Below, one piece after another: positions 19,653 to 30,168 of a stretch of 60,587 nucleotides of DNA. Positions within the stretch are counted from its first letter, which is position 1; the number at the start of each line of letters is the position of its first letter. This DNA comes from Clostridiaceae bacterium. GTDB taxonomy: Bacteria > Bacillota > Clostridia > Peptostreptococcales > T1SED10-28. Where the stretch lies: NCBI GenBank assembly GCA_003553525.1, contig PWEO01000020.1, positions 1-60,587 on the forward strand. The letters run 5' to 3'. Under the pieces are notes generated by a model that did not search any database, was not told where the DNA came from, and worked only from the letters and a program-made list of their open reading frames with translations. The translations under genes and the position numbers were made by a program.

Positions 19653-19766
19653 TTCTTTTCTGCTCTTTTTCAAAATATTTCAAAATATTTCAAAAAACAT
19701 CAAAGACTATTGATTTCCGATTCCACAAAGCATCCATCCAGGAGCGCCCTCTCCACCGGCTCTATT

Positions 19767-20648
19767 TTAGGAAACATCTCCCTGCTCATTCATTAAAAGA
19801 TCTGAGACATTCACAATTATTTCTTCCAACTCCCTTTCCTCAATTCCTAAGTTATCCAGTGCCCAAGGATTGAATCGATAATTCAAACCCTCCACCCCGA
19901 CGTTTTCGATCAGCATCATGGTTATTGCATCGGCAACGTGAACGATAGAAACCAATTGTGTATATTCCTTTGCCTCTTGGGGTCGATGGTGGTAGGCAAT
20001 GGCTTCCCGTAAATTTTCAGGAAGATTCCATTTTTCAGCGATTCGGTATCCGATTTCTGCATGATTAAATCCCAAAACCTCTTCTTCCCCTGTTAAAAAA
20101 CTTATTTTCTTCAGTTCAACTTTTTCTAATATATCCCGGTAACCTTCTTTCATATGATAATCTAAAATCACTTTCCCGATATCTCTTAAGAGTCCGGCAA
20201 TATAGGCTTCCTCTACTTTTTTATATTTGATTTTTTTCGCCAGATAGCGTGCAATAATAGCTCCTGACTGAGATTGCTTCCACAGGTCTTCTTTTTTCAG
20301 GCCGTAGGAACCTAAATCTTTAATATACATCGTATTAACAGTGCTGGCTAAAACAATATTTTTAATCGTGTTAAAGCCCAGTAAAACCACAGCCTCAGAT
20401 ACGGTTCCGATTTTGCTGGGGTACCCGTAATGAAGAGAGTTTGAAAGTTTCAATACTCGGGTGGTTAAACTCTGATCCTTTAAAATTTCCCTTTCCAAAT
20501 CCTTTATATCGGAATTCGGATCCTCTGTAAGGCGAATAACATTTCTCAGTGCCACAGGCCAAGACGGCATTTCTTCAATACTTGATAGAATTTCTTCCAT
20601 ACTTACCTTTTTCATCGTAAAAACCCCCTCGGTTGGTCTTACCTTCAT
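19767..20648 (-). CDS. HDOD domain protein
   Basis: [41 protein letters not shown]; degenerate HD; alternative start 20615. Confidence 0.9.
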   Translation of the reverse strand: MKVRPTEGVFTMKKVSMEEILSSIEEMPSWPVALRNVIRLTEDPNSDIKDLEREILKDQSLTTRVLKLSNSLHYGYPSKIGTVSEAVVLLGFNTIKNIVLASTVNTMYIKDLGSYGLKKEDLWKQSQSGAIIARYLAKKIKYKKVEEAYIAGLLRDIGKVILDYHMKEGYRDILEKVELKKISFLTGEEEVLGFNHAEIGYRIAEKWNLPENLREAIAYHHRPQEAKEYTQLVSIVHVADAITMMLIENVGVEGLNYRFNPWALDNLGIEERELEEIIVNVSDLLMNEQGDVS

Positions 20649-21133
20649 CTGCTTTTATCTTCCGATCTTTTATTTGAACCGGTTCTTTCAGTAAGGTTCT
20701 TTGTGACGATTTTTCGCTCATATACCTCGTTGAACAACCGGGAGCTTACGATAAAATCCGCCGTAGCCTTGTTCGCCGCTATGGGGATATCATATAGTGC
20801 GGCGATTCGAAGAAGAGCCTTCACATCGGGGTCGTGGGGTTGCGCTTCCAGGGGATCCCAGAAAAAAATCATCATGTCGATTTTTTCCTCTGCAATAGCG
20901 GCACCCACCTGCTGGTCTCCCCCTAAGGGGCCGCTTTTGAAGCCACTGACGGATAGTTTTGTATGCTCCTCCAATAGTTTAGCCGTTGTTCCCGTTCCTA
21001 CTAAGGTATGGGGTTCTAGAATTTCTTTGTGTTTTTGTGCCCAGTCCATCAGTTCCTGTTTCCGATTGTCATGGGCGATCAAAGCAATATTTTTAATGCT
21101 GTTGGATTTCGATATTCGGTAACCGTATTTCAT
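20645..21133 (-). CDS. mgsA: Methylglyoxal synthase
   Basis: [57 protein letters not shown]. Confidence 0.96.
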   Translation of the reverse strand: MKYGYRISKSNSIKNIALIAHDNRKQELMDWAQKHKEILEPHTLVGTGTTAKLLEEHTKLSVSGFKSGPLGGDQQVGAAIAEEKIDMMIFFWDPLEAQPHDPDVKALLRIAALYDIPIAANKATADFIVSSRLFNEVYERKIVTKNLTERTGSNKRSEDKSR

Positions 21134-21250
21134 TCCTTAAGCCTCCAGTATCAGTTAATTTAGTGCAGCTTGTCAGTTGCCCACCCGTTAGTCCTTTAAT
21201 AAATTCACTTTTCATTCCATTGTTTTTACTCTATTGTTTTCTTTACTCTA

Positions 21251-21646
21251 TTATAACAGATTCCTCCAAAAAATATGCAAAAGTGCCAGAACATATACCA
21301 CGCCGCCCAAACTTCGATGGACCAGCCGCCAATGTTTTTTAAAGGGCTTAATACGGGGTCCGACTAAGGCAACAATGGCCATTAAAAGCAGTGTATACAA
21401 TAACAGGGTACCGGTGTGCCATACGGTTAAACTGAAAGCTTGAAAACCGTGATAAAAACCCAAAGCTAAAACGGCCAAGCCTAGAGCCGGATGAGCTTTT
21501 CTGGAGAACCGGTAAATCTTTCCCAATGGTTCGGCTTTTTCCTTGCCATCCTTCTTGAGTTTCTTTAAGTACATTTGTTTAACAGGGTATATGCTTCCCA
21601 TTAAAACAATAAATGCGATATTTATCCATCCGATCATTACAACCAT
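21251..21646 (-). CDS. Four-TM protein, cytochrome b561/ferric-reductase-like
   Basis: TM helices carrying spaced His (KAHPALG, GFYHGF, VHRSLGG, LLHIFW). Confidence 0.5.
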   Translation of the reverse strand: MVVMIGWINIAFIVLMGSIYPVKQMYLKKLKKDGKEKAEPLGKIYRFSRKAHPALGLAVLALGFYHGFQAFSLTVWHTGTLLLYTLLLMAIVALVGPRIKPFKKHWRLVHRSLGGVVYVLALLHIFWRNLL

Positions 21647-21713
21647 TACATAACCTCCTCATTTTTTTAATTTAAGCCAGTGCATAGAATTTTTTACCCA
21701 TTCCCAAAATATA

Positions 21714-22553
21714 TCAATCAGCTCTTCCCAGATTTTCAATATTTCTTTGCAGTCCATGGGTCAGCTTCTCTGTAAGAGTCTTCGCCTCTTCCCCTTCATC
21801 AGGGTAGGTTACAAAGTTTATTCCCAGTTGATAGTCTTTCATTTTTCCCTGCTCTTTTTTCAGTTCTTTAAACCGCTGTTGCACCTTGTTTTGAACGATT
21901 TTCCGCTTCTGCTGATCACAGAAGGGTAAAATTCCTACAAAGGTTTGATTTCCATATTGTAGAAAGTGATCGGTTTCAAACAGTAGCCTTTCCATTTCTT
22001 CTTTGATTTGGAATGCGAGGCTATAATACTCATTTTCAATATTAGGACCCTGCATAGCTTTGGGCTTAAAAAAAGATGCAATCATTATTGAAACCGGATA
22101 ATTTCCTTTTTGCCCTTTAAATAATTCTTTTCTTAGCAGGGCGGGAAAGTCCAAATGAATCTTTTCCCTGGCAAAATCTTCTTTTTTCATCATCATCTTT
22201 TTAGTTTTTTCAATCAGAACTTTTTCAGAAAAAGGTTTCACGATGATCTCCGATGCTCCAGCCATAATCAAAGATAAAATTTTCTCCTTTTTTGTATCCC
22301 CAGTTAGAGCGAGAATGGGAATATGGGGATATTGCAATTGAACTTTTTTGAGTTCTTCCACTCGGCTTTCTTTCCTAGCATCCACATCCATAAAAACCAA
22401 TGGGATTTCTTCTTTTCCTAAGGCCTCTATGTGTCCCCTTAACTGTAAAACATCCTCAAACTCGAAAGAATCCATATCCATTGTACGTAGTGCATATTTA
22501 ATATTTTCTCTAAGACTTGTTATGGAGGCCAAAATTAGAGCCTTGGGCTTCAT
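21714..22553 (-). CDS. Receiver-domain protein with degenerate GGDEF-like C-terminus
   Basis: VFMDVDARKESRVEELK..ALTGDTKKEK..ASEIIVKPFSEK receiver-like; C-terminal FLQYGNQTFVGILP. Confidence 0.7.
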   Translation of the reverse strand: MKPKALILASITSLRENIKYALRTMDMDSFEFEDVLQLRGHIEALGKEEIPLVFMDVDARKESRVEELKKVQLQYPHIPILALTGDTKKEKILSLIMAGASEIIVKPFSEKVLIEKTKKMMMKKEDFAREKIHLDFPALLRKELFKGQKGNYPVSIMIASFFKPKAMQGPNIENEYYSLAFQIKEEMERLLFETDHFLQYGNQTFVGILPFCDQQKRKIVQNKVQQRFKELKKEQGKMKDYQLGINFVTYPDEGEEAKTLTEKLTHGLQRNIENLGRAD

Positions 22554-22694
22554 CTTCCATCACTTCCTTTTTATTTGCTTTTGATTAATATACCCTTTTG
22601 ACTCCCGATGTTAACAAATTCCCGTTTTTTAGTGTAAGGGCTTCTCTTTTATAGACTTACCTTCTCTCTTATCCCAAATTTTCCCTGCATACAA

Positions 22695-22724
22695 AAAACT
22701 CTGCAGTCTATACTACAGAGTTTT
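22695..22724 (-). terminator. Intrinsic terminator
   Basis: AAAACTCTG...CAGAGTTTT hairpin downstream of parC. Confidence 0.75.
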
Positions 22725-22760
22725 AAAAAGAAGTTTGAAATTTTTTTAGAATATTCTTCT

Positions 22761-24944
22761 TTACAATAGTTGTAATTGTTCTCCAAGATCTTTACGATCC
22801 GTCTTTTTTAAGTAAGTTCCGATGGTGGCAATACTTCCCCGATAATAGGCCACATCTTCAAAATCAACATCTTCCAGTTGTTTGATGTCTTTTAAGAAAC
22901 TATCCTTCTTCGGTTTCAGAACCTGGATTCCCCGAGAATGACGAGTGTTCTTTTCACTTATTTTTTTCGTGTTAAAAACCAGTACTTTTTCAATGCTGCT
23001 TATGGCCACCAAGTCCTTATCTTCCTTGATAAACTCCAGATGTATCAGAGGAAACTCAGCATTGTAAGCCTTTGCCAGTTTTTTTCGATTGGTTTTGGTT
23101 TCATAACTGGAAAGAGGAATACGAGCAGCTTTTCCTGTTTTATATAAGAACAGCATCCATCCGGAGTAGTCCATCGTGGAAGTCATATAAATAATTTCTT
23201 CCCCTTCCTCCAGTCCCAGCAGGTTTGGAAGGTAATCTCCTAACACGCTGGCTTTTGCATCTTCCAGCTCATGGGCTTTCATTTTATATACCACATGTTT
23301 ATTGGAAAAGAATAGCAGATCTTCTTTATTACTGCCTTCCACTGCCTGCATAACCTTGTCATAATCCTTCAGTTTATGATCATTGCTAACTCTAAGAGAG
23401 GTTAAGGGAATCTTTTTAAAGTACTGATCCTTAGTGATGAAAAACTTCACATTGTATTCACTGACGAAGATCTCCTCTTTATATTCCTCTACTTTCTCTT
23501 CGTGAATCAATGTGGTCCGTCTTTCCTGACCATATTTCTCCATCACCCGCTGTAAATCCTTACCAATTAGGTTTTTAACCTTTTTCTCGCTGTTTAAAGT
23601 GTTTTCCAAGCTTAGAATCTCTTTTTCCAGCCGTCTAATATCCTTGGTTTTCTTTAGGATATATTCCTGGTTAAAGTTTCGAAGTTTTATTTCCGCAATA
23701 AAATCGGCCTGCACCTGATCAATGTAAAATCCCTCCATCAAGTTCGGCACTACTTCCCGGTCCACCTTGGTATCCTTAACGATTTTTACCGCTTTATCAA
23801 TATCCAAAAGAATTTTCTCCAAACCCTTTAACAAATGCAGTTCTTTGGTTTTATCCGTGATATCATACTGCAGTTTTCTTCGGATGCAGTCCATACGAAA
23901 ACTTGTCCACTCCTTAAGAATCTCCCGGACACCCAATACTCTCGGGGAGCTGTTGATCAAAATGTTAAAGTTGCAGCTGAAGGAATCCTCCAGGGCGGTT
24001 AAGCGAAAAATCTTGGTCATCAGTTTTTCCTGATCCACTCCCCGTTTTAAATCCAGAGTGATTTTCAGTCCGTTTTTATCGGTCTCATCCCGAAGGTCGG
24101 ATATTTCTTTGATCTTGCCGCTTTTAATATATTCAATGAGTTTTTCCATAATGGCTTCCACCGTGGTGGTATAGGGTATCTCATAAATATCGATGCAGTT
24201 ATTTTTCTCATCATAGCGATACTTCCCTCGGACTTTAAAACTTCCCCTGCCCTTATTATATATCTGTTTCATGGTCTCTTTACTGTAGACGATCTCTCCC
24301 CCGCTGGGAAAATCCGGAGCGAGAAGATGCTCTTCGATTTGTACGTTTTCATCCTTCAGATATTCTATGGTGGTTTTACAGATCTCTTTTAGATTAAAGC
24401 TGGGAATATTACTGGCCATCCCCACGGCGATACCTAAGTTCGGCGTGGTTAGAATATTGGGGTAACTGGTAGGGAGTAGTCGCGGTTCCGTTGTGGTATT
24501 ATCATAATTCGCGATAAAGTCCACGGTGTTTTTCTGAATATCATTGAAGAACTCTTCCGTTAACTTCTCCAGTTTTGCCTCGGTATAACGGTGGGCAGCA
24601 TAGCTCATATCTCTGGAATATCGTTTCCCAAAATTCCCCTTACTCTCCACAAAGGGATGAAGCAATGCCTCGTTTCCCCGGGTTAGACGAACCATGGTTT
24701 CATAAATGGCTCCGTCACCATGGGGGTTTAAACGCATGGTTTGTCCCACAATATTGGCACTTTTGGTTTTTGCGCCTTTGATCAAACCCATTTTATACAT
24801 GGTATATAAAAGTTTTCGATGGGAGGGTTTAAACCCGTCGATTTCCGGTAAAGCCCTGGAAACAATAACACTCATTGAGTAGGGCATATAATTTACTTTT
24901 AAGGTGTCTATAATATTGGTCTGATTCACATTTCCTTGCAACAT
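22761..24944 (-). CDS. parC: Type IIA topoisomerase subunit A (topoisomerase IV ParC-like)
   Basis: MSVIVSRALPEIDGFKPSHRKLLYTMYKMG, NPHGDGAIYETMVRL, AAHRYTEAKL active Tyr. Confidence 0.88.
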   Translation of the reverse strand: MLQGNVNQTNIIDTLKVNYMPYSMSVIVSRALPEIDGFKPSHRKLLYTMYKMGLIKGAKTKSANIVGQTMRLNPHGDGAIYETMVRLTRGNEALLHPFVESKGNFGKRYSRDMSYAAHRYTEAKLEKLTEEFFNDIQKNTVDFIANYDNTTTEPRLLPTSYPNILTTPNLGIAVGMASNIPSFNLKEICKTTIEYLKDENVQIEEHLLAPDFPSGGEIVYSKETMKQIYNKGRGSFKVRGKYRYDEKNNCIDIYEIPYTTTVEAIMEKLIEYIKSGKIKEISDLRDETDKNGLKITLDLKRGVDQEKLMTKIFRLTALEDSFSCNFNILINSSPRVLGVREILKEWTSFRMDCIRRKLQYDITDKTKELHLLKGLEKILLDIDKAVKIVKDTKVDREVVPNLMEGFYIDQVQADFIAEIKLRNFNQEYILKKTKDIRRLEKEILSLENTLNSEKKVKNLIGKDLQRVMEKYGQERRTTLIHEEKVEEYKEEIFVSEYNVKFFITKDQYFKKIPLTSLRVSNDHKLKDYDKVMQAVEGSNKEDLLFFSNKHVVYKMKAHELEDAKASVLGDYLPNLLGLEEGEEIIYMTSTMDYSGWMLFLYKTGKAARIPLSSYETKTNRKKLAKAYNAEFPLIHLEFIKEDKDLVAISSIEKVLVFNTKKISEKNTRHSRGIQVLKPKKDSFLKDIKQLEDVDFEDVAYYRGSIATIGTYLKKTDRKDLGEQLQLL

Positions 24945-24983
24945 TCACGCCTCCTAATTCTTGCCTGTTCATAAATCTATACT

Positions 24984-26972
24984 TTAAATGACATCAACTT
25001 CGTCAATATATTCTGAGCCGTGGGCTTCAATGTACTCTTTTCTACCTTCTAAGTTGTCTCCTAAAAACAGATCAAAAGCCGCTTTCGTCAATTGGATATC
25101 CGCAGGGGTTACTTGAATAAGTCTTCTTGTCTCTGGATTCATCGTGGTCTCCCACATCATATCCGCCTCATTTTCTCCAAGACCCTTGGATCGTTGCAGA
25201 CTGTATTTTCCCTTGATTTTTTTCACAATCTCCCGTTTTTCGCCCTCATCAAAGGCAAAATAGGTATTTTTTTTATCGGTAATTTCATATAAAGGAGATT
25301 CCACAATATAGACAAAGCCCTTTTCAATCAGACTGGGGGTCAAGACATAAAGCATAGTCAAAATTAAGGTTCGAATTTGAAATCCATCCACGTCGGCATC
25401 GGTACAAATAATGATTTTATTCCAGTTCAGACGATCAATATCAAAGGTATTCAGATCTTTCTGTTTTGAGTTTAGTTCCACCCCACACTCTAAAACCTTT
25501 AACAGATCTACGATTATATCATTTTTAAAAATTTTATCGTAATCAGATTTCAAGCAATTGAGTATTTTTCCCCGAACGGGCATGATTCCTTGAAAATCTG
25601 AATTCCGTCCCATTTTCGTGCTCCCCAGGGCCGAATCACCCTCCACGATAAAAAGCTCTCTGAGGTTTTTATCCTTACTTCTGCAGTCCACAAACTTCTT
25701 CGGCTTGTTGGTAATATTATCGATTCTTTTATTCAGTTTCTTCTTGATATCTATTCGAGTTTTTTCCGCTTTTTCCCGACTGCGTTTATTAATCAGTACC
25801 TGCTCTAGTATAACCTTGGTATCCTTAGCATTTTCGATGAAATATATTTCCAGTTTTTCTTTTAAAAACGCGGTCATGGTCTGTTGGATAAAGCCGTTAG
25901 TAATGGCTTTTTTTGTCTGATTCTCGTAACTTGTTTCCGTAGAGAAGGTGTTGCTTACCAGAATTAAACTGTCTTCAATATCCGTAAAGGAAATCTTTTT
26001 TTCTCCCTTTTTATACAGATTCCGCTCTTTTAAACTTTGGTCCACCGAAGCGATAAAGGCATTTTTCACCGCTCTATCGGGAGATCCTCCATGCTCTAAA
26101 AAACTGGAGTTATGAAAATACTCCAGGGTAGGCTCTTCATTGCTAAACACAAAAGCCACTTCCATTTTTACGTGGTATTCCGGTTTATCCTGACGATCCC
26201 GACCTTTGGTTTCCGCTTCATAATATTTAAGCTCGGTCAGTGCAGCTTCTTCACTGTGCTCTTTAACATAGTCCACAATTCCCCTTGGATAGAGATAAGT
26301 AAAGGTTTCACCTGAAAACTCATCGTAAAGTTCAAAGATAATCCCTTTATTCACAATGGCTTGCCGTTTCAAAATCTTTTGAAAATACTCCAGGGGAATC
26401 TTAATCTCATTAAAAACCTGATAATCCGGTTTCCAGCGAATTCTTGTACCCGTGGGATCCGAAGGGTTTTTTTCTTTGATGTATCCCTCAGGGGTTCCCG
26501 TTATATTTTCTCCCTGTTTAAAATTTAATGTATATTGATATCCGTCCCGGACTACTTCCACGTCCATAAATTCTGAAGCAAATTGAGTGGCTGCGGTACC
26601 GAGACCATTTAATCCCACACTGAACTTATAACTGCTTCCCGCTTGATTGTTATGGTATTTTCCTCCACCATACAAAATGCTAAATACAATTTCCCAGTTA
26701 TATTTTTCTTCTTTTTCATTATACTCTATAGGGATTCCCCGTCCAAAATCGATTACCTCAATGGAATGGTCCCGATAGCGATTGATCATGATTTTATCCC
26801 CGAACCCTGCATTGGCTTCATCTCTGGAGTTACCCACAATTTCACTTAAGGTATGTTGACAGCCTTCCAAACCGTCGGATCCGAAAATTACTCCGGGACG
26901 TAGCCGCACCTTATTCTTTTCCGATAATGTAGATAAACTATGATTGCCATAGGTGTTTTTTTTCACTGACAT
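24984..26972 (-). CDS. parE: Type IIA topoisomerase subunit B (topoisomerase IV ParE-like)
   Basis: VIDFGRGIPIEYNE, GLNGLGTAATQF, FIVEGDSALGSTKMGR, CTDADVDGFQI, RSKGLGENEADMMW. Confidence 0.9.
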   Translation of the reverse strand: MSVKKNTYGNHSLSTLSEKNKVRLRPGVIFGSDGLEGCQHTLSEIVGNSRDEANAGFGDKIMINRYRDHSIEVIDFGRGIPIEYNEKEEKYNWEIVFSILYGGGKYHNNQAGSSYKFSVGLNGLGTAATQFASEFMDVEVVRDGYQYTLNFKQGENITGTPEGYIKEKNPSDPTGTRIRWKPDYQVFNEIKIPLEYFQKILKRQAIVNKGIIFELYDEFSGETFTYLYPRGIVDYVKEHSEEAALTELKYYEAETKGRDRQDKPEYHVKMEVAFVFSNEEPTLEYFHNSSFLEHGGSPDRAVKNAFIASVDQSLKERNLYKKGEKKISFTDIEDSLILVSNTFSTETSYENQTKKAITNGFIQQTMTAFLKEKLEIYFIENAKDTKVILEQVLINKRSREKAEKTRIDIKKKLNKRIDNITNKPKKFVDCRSKDKNLRELFIVEGDSALGSTKMGRNSDFQGIMPVRGKILNCLKSDYDKIFKNDIIVDLLKVLECGVELNSKQKDLNTFDIDRLNWNKIIICTDADVDGFQIRTLILTMLYVLTPSLIEKGFVYIVESPLYEITDKKNTYFAFDEGEKREIVKKIKGKYSLQRSKGLGENEADMMWETTMNPETRRLIQVTPADIQLTKAAFDLFLGDNLEGRKEYIEAHGSEYIDEVDVI

Positions 26973-27054
26973 CCTATTTCCTCCTAAACTGCCTTTTCAA
27001 AATAATCTTTACCTACACCATTCTATATATTTCTTAGCTGTTTGTCCACAGAAA

Positions 27055-28533
27055 TTACTCTAAAAGTAAATCCCCCATCACAATTCCCATGATTTTTTCA
27101 TCAAAATCATATACCGGTACCGCTACGGTAACGCAGTACTGATAGCTATAATCAGATATATAAGGCTTTGACGTGAAAATCTCCCCTCGAATGCTTTCTT
27201 TAAAATAAGGTCGGTGTTTAAAATTTCCTGTCATTTCCTCTTTGGAATCTTTAATGGCAATGCATTGCAAATCTCCTTCTCTGTCCATAACACTGACCAA
27301 TTGGAAATAAAGGTGGTTTTGAATCCGGTCCCTAAGAATACCCCGAAAGACCCCGGGATTCATTCTCCGTACATCGGAATGGTTGGCAATATTTTTGATT
27401 TCTTTTCTGCCCGCCTCCATGATTTTTCGGGTTTCTTCAGTAATTCTATAATCCTGAACAAATCCTTCCACCAGTTGGTCCACTTCCTTCGTCATAGCCC
27501 CCAACTTTTTAATGTCTTCAAAAATCAGTTCGATGGCAGCGGTCTGTTCCTGGGAAGAAGATGCGGCCTCTTGAGAAAAACTGGATGTTTTCTCCATGGC
27601 CAGGGCGATGGTATCAATCGACCCTTTTACTTTTTCCACCAGGTCATACTGATTTTTCGCAAGACTTCGAATGTTTCCGATGGCCTTTGCCGTCTCTTCC
27701 GTAGACTCTACGATCATATCCAATTCCTCTTTACTTTGATTGACTAAGGTTAATTCCTCCGCAATTTTATCATTTTGCTGTTCAATTTCTTTCGCTATGA
27801 CTTTAGTGTTGCTGACCATATCATGAATAATCTTCTCTATATCCCCGGAATGTTCAGCGGACTCCGTGGCTAATTTTTTCACTTCCTCCGCCACAACGGA
27901 AAAACCCTTACCCATATCTCCAGCTCGTGCAGCTTCTATGGAAGCGTTTAACGCCAATAAATTGGTATTATCACTGATCCCCGCTACAAGACTGGTAATC
28001 TTTTGAATATTGTTTGCCTGGGATTCCAAATTTTTCATTTTTTTGCCTAAATTCTCACTCCATATTCCATTTTCCTTATAACTGTCTATAATCTTTTCCA
28101 ATAGTTCCACGCTGTTATGTATCACTTTCAATGTGTTATTTGCCATTTTTTCCGTCTTTTCACTGTACTTAAGGATTCCCTCCATACCCTCAGACATGAT
28201 CTCCGATACCCTTTTTATTTTCCCCAGGGCTTCATTTTGATCCGTAGCTTCGGAAGCAATATCCATAACCGCTTGGGAAATTTCCTGGGAAGCATCAAAA
28301 ATCTGTTTGGTATTGCTTTCAATTTCTCCGGTGAAAATTACGTTTTTTTCATTGGCACCATTAATATTTCCCACAAGTTTTTTCATACTGCCCAATAACT
28401 CTCCCAGAGAATCTTGGATTTTTCCTAATTCTTTTACTTCTTTTTCATTGAAATTCAGAGTTAAATCTCCCTTGGCTACCTGGGCAACTTTTTTTTCTAA
28501 GGATTGAATTTTCTTATTATGTAACAATAACAT
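27055..28533 (-). CDS. Soluble methyl-accepting chemotaxis-type protein with C-terminal Cache-like sensor
   Basis: [32 protein letters not shown] hairpin tip; C-terminal [50 protein letters not shown]; no obvious TM. Confidence 0.88.
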   Translation of the reverse strand: MLLLHNKKIQSLEKKVAQVAKGDLTLNFNEKEVKELGKIQDSLGELLGSMKKLVGNINGANEKNVIFTGEIESNTKQIFDASQEISQAVMDIASEATDQNEALGKIKRVSEIMSEGMEGILKYSEKTEKMANNTLKVIHNSVELLEKIIDSYKENGIWSENLGKKMKNLESQANNIQKITSLVAGISDNTNLLALNASIEAARAGDMGKGFSVVAEEVKKLATESAEHSGDIEKIIHDMVSNTKVIAKEIEQQNDKIAEELTLVNQSKEELDMIVESTEETAKAIGNIRSLAKNQYDLVEKVKGSIDTIALAMEKTSSFSQEAASSSQEQTAAIELIFEDIKKLGAMTKEVDQLVEGFVQDYRITEETRKIMEAGRKEIKNIANHSDVRRMNPGVFRGILRDRIQNHLYFQLVSVMDREGDLQCIAIKDSKEEMTGNFKHRPYFKESIRGEIFTSKPYISDYSYQYCVTVAVPVYDFDEKIMGIVMGDLLLE

Positions 28534-28676
28534 TTTTCTACCTCCCTTATGAGTTCCTTAAGTTTTTTTCAGTTCTGTTTTAACTTACTCTTCAAAATAC
28601 TATTCTAGATTGGTATTAAAATTCCCTGCATTTATTTCGAATTTATTTTCGATGAAGTCCCCGAGGCCAAAAAAAC

Positions 28677-28710
28677 AAGCTATGGAGTCCGAAAGGGACC
28701 CCACAGCTTT
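28677..28710. terminator. Intrinsic terminator
   Basis: AAGCTATGGAGTCC-GAAA-GGGACCCCACAGCTT. Confidence 0.8.
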
Positions 28711-28760
28711 ATTTAATAAAAATTAACTTTAAGTTTATTTACTTTCGCTAAACCGATTAC

Positions 28761-29894
28761 TTAATACCGAAAAACCGCTGCAATCTTGTGGTTTTCGGGC
28801 ATTTTTTCTTCCTCAAGAATATAAACTTTCCCGCTGTTTATGAAGGTGTGAATCGATGCGAAATTAAATAACTCTTCTTGGTTATCATCGTTTTTTTCTC
28901 CAATTTCCACCTTTTGTTCCTTCGCATCATAGGTTCCCCATAAATAGGAGTTTTCTCTGACCAATAAAGTTTCCACTCTTTGGTTATAGGCGCCGTTGAT
29001 GATCTCCTCAACGTCATGGGAAGCTTTTCCTGATCCGATCAGCTGATGGTACTTATCCAATGCCTCGTGTTCCTCTTTTTCTAAATGAGGTTTGATAATT
29101 TCCCATCCTTCCTTTTGCAGTTCCTTTGCCTTTTTATTATCGGGATTGCCCACAATGCCTTCATCCATCAAGTGGGGATATTTGTTGTTATCTTTAAATA
29201 TCGGATGTAAAAAGTCCACCGCTGCCAATACCATTGGAAGTGACTTATCCTCCAAAGCTTTGTAAAGACTTTGACTTACCACTTGGAAATACTTGGCGAT
29301 ATCAACCTTTTCATCTTCCATACCGTAACCGTGACCATGGAAAACTGCAGAGCCGTTTCCGGTCCTTGCCCCGTGTTGCAGGGTCGGGGCCGGAGTGTCG
29401 TATTGCAGGGCATCGGTAAAGTTTTTTGGTACATCTTCTAATTCAACTTCCGATACTTCATACCTGGTACAATGAAGCAGTCGAACATTGTTTTGACTGA
29501 TAGCTAAAATATAAAACTGTCCATTTCGTTGAAATACGGGGAACAAAGGTTTAATATAAAAATCATCTTTTGCCACTACGGTGTCTTCAAATTCTACAGG
29601 CATGTTGTAGTGGAACATTCCGTCCTCCGTGGCAAAAATTGCAAAGCCTTTATCCAGGGTATTCCAAAATTTTGTATAGTCCACCAGCTCTTCCATAGGG
29701 GCTGTGAATTTTTTAATCTCCGTCTCTTTTAACCCTTGTTTTTCAAGTTGGTTTGCTCCTTCTTTAATAAGGTTTTTAAACCGGATCTTTCCTTGTTGGG
29801 GATTTCCTTCCTTTACCCCGGTAGATAAAAAAATCGACAGGTTTACTTTTTTTCGATTCTCTAATAGCTTATCCAACTCATTTCTTGTAAACAC
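28761..29894 (-). CDS. baeRF-family (bacterial archaeo-eukaryotic release factor-like) protein
   Basis: N-terminal VNLSIFLSTGVKEGNPQQGKIRFKNLIKEA-type motif, SAVFHGHGYGMEDEKVDIAKYF, C-terminal eL30-like fold pattern. Confidence 0.7.
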   Translation of the reverse strand: MFTRNELDKLLENRKKVNLSIFLSTGVKEGNPQQGKIRFKNLIKEGANQLEKQGLKETEIKKFTAPMEELVDYTKFWNTLDKGFAIFATEDGMFHYNMPVEFEDTVVAKDDFYIKPLFPVFQRNGQFYILAISQNNVRLLHCTRYEVSEVELEDVPKNFTDALQYDTPAPTLQHGARTGNGSAVFHGHGYGMEDEKVDIAKYFQVVSQSLYKALEDKSLPMVLAAVDFLHPIFKDNNKYPHLMDEGIVGNPDNKKAKELQKEGWEIIKPHLEKEEHEALDKYHQLIGSGKASHDVEEIINGAYNQRVETLLVRENSYLWGTYDAKEQKVEIGEKNDDNQEELFNFASIHTFINSGKVYILEEEKMPENHKIAAVFRY

Positions 29895-30168
29895 TATGAT
29901 TCCTCCTCTTTTATTTTTTAAATACCCTTAAGATAAGGTTGTAAACAACAGCTGATTCTTCTTTTTTTATCAAAGGGTATTTATTATCGGTTATTTCTTC
30001 TCTTATACCCTGTTTCAAAGAAAAATACACATTTAGCCTGCGTTCTTTATTGATTTAAACTCTTTTCTTTGAATTTTCTTAGTATTTTGTATTGAACGCT
30101 GAAAGGAATATGAAAACATGATATAATAGTACTATATAAAATAAAAGTATTCAGAAAGGTGATGAGTT

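Noticed and set aside
20703-21122. 139-aa plus-strand ORF antisense to mgsA
   Set aside because: Shadow ORF of a strongly conserved gene, no recognisable domain
27214-27747. 177-aa plus ORF opposite the MCP gene
   Set aside because: Phe/His-rich shadow translation; MCP frame is conserved
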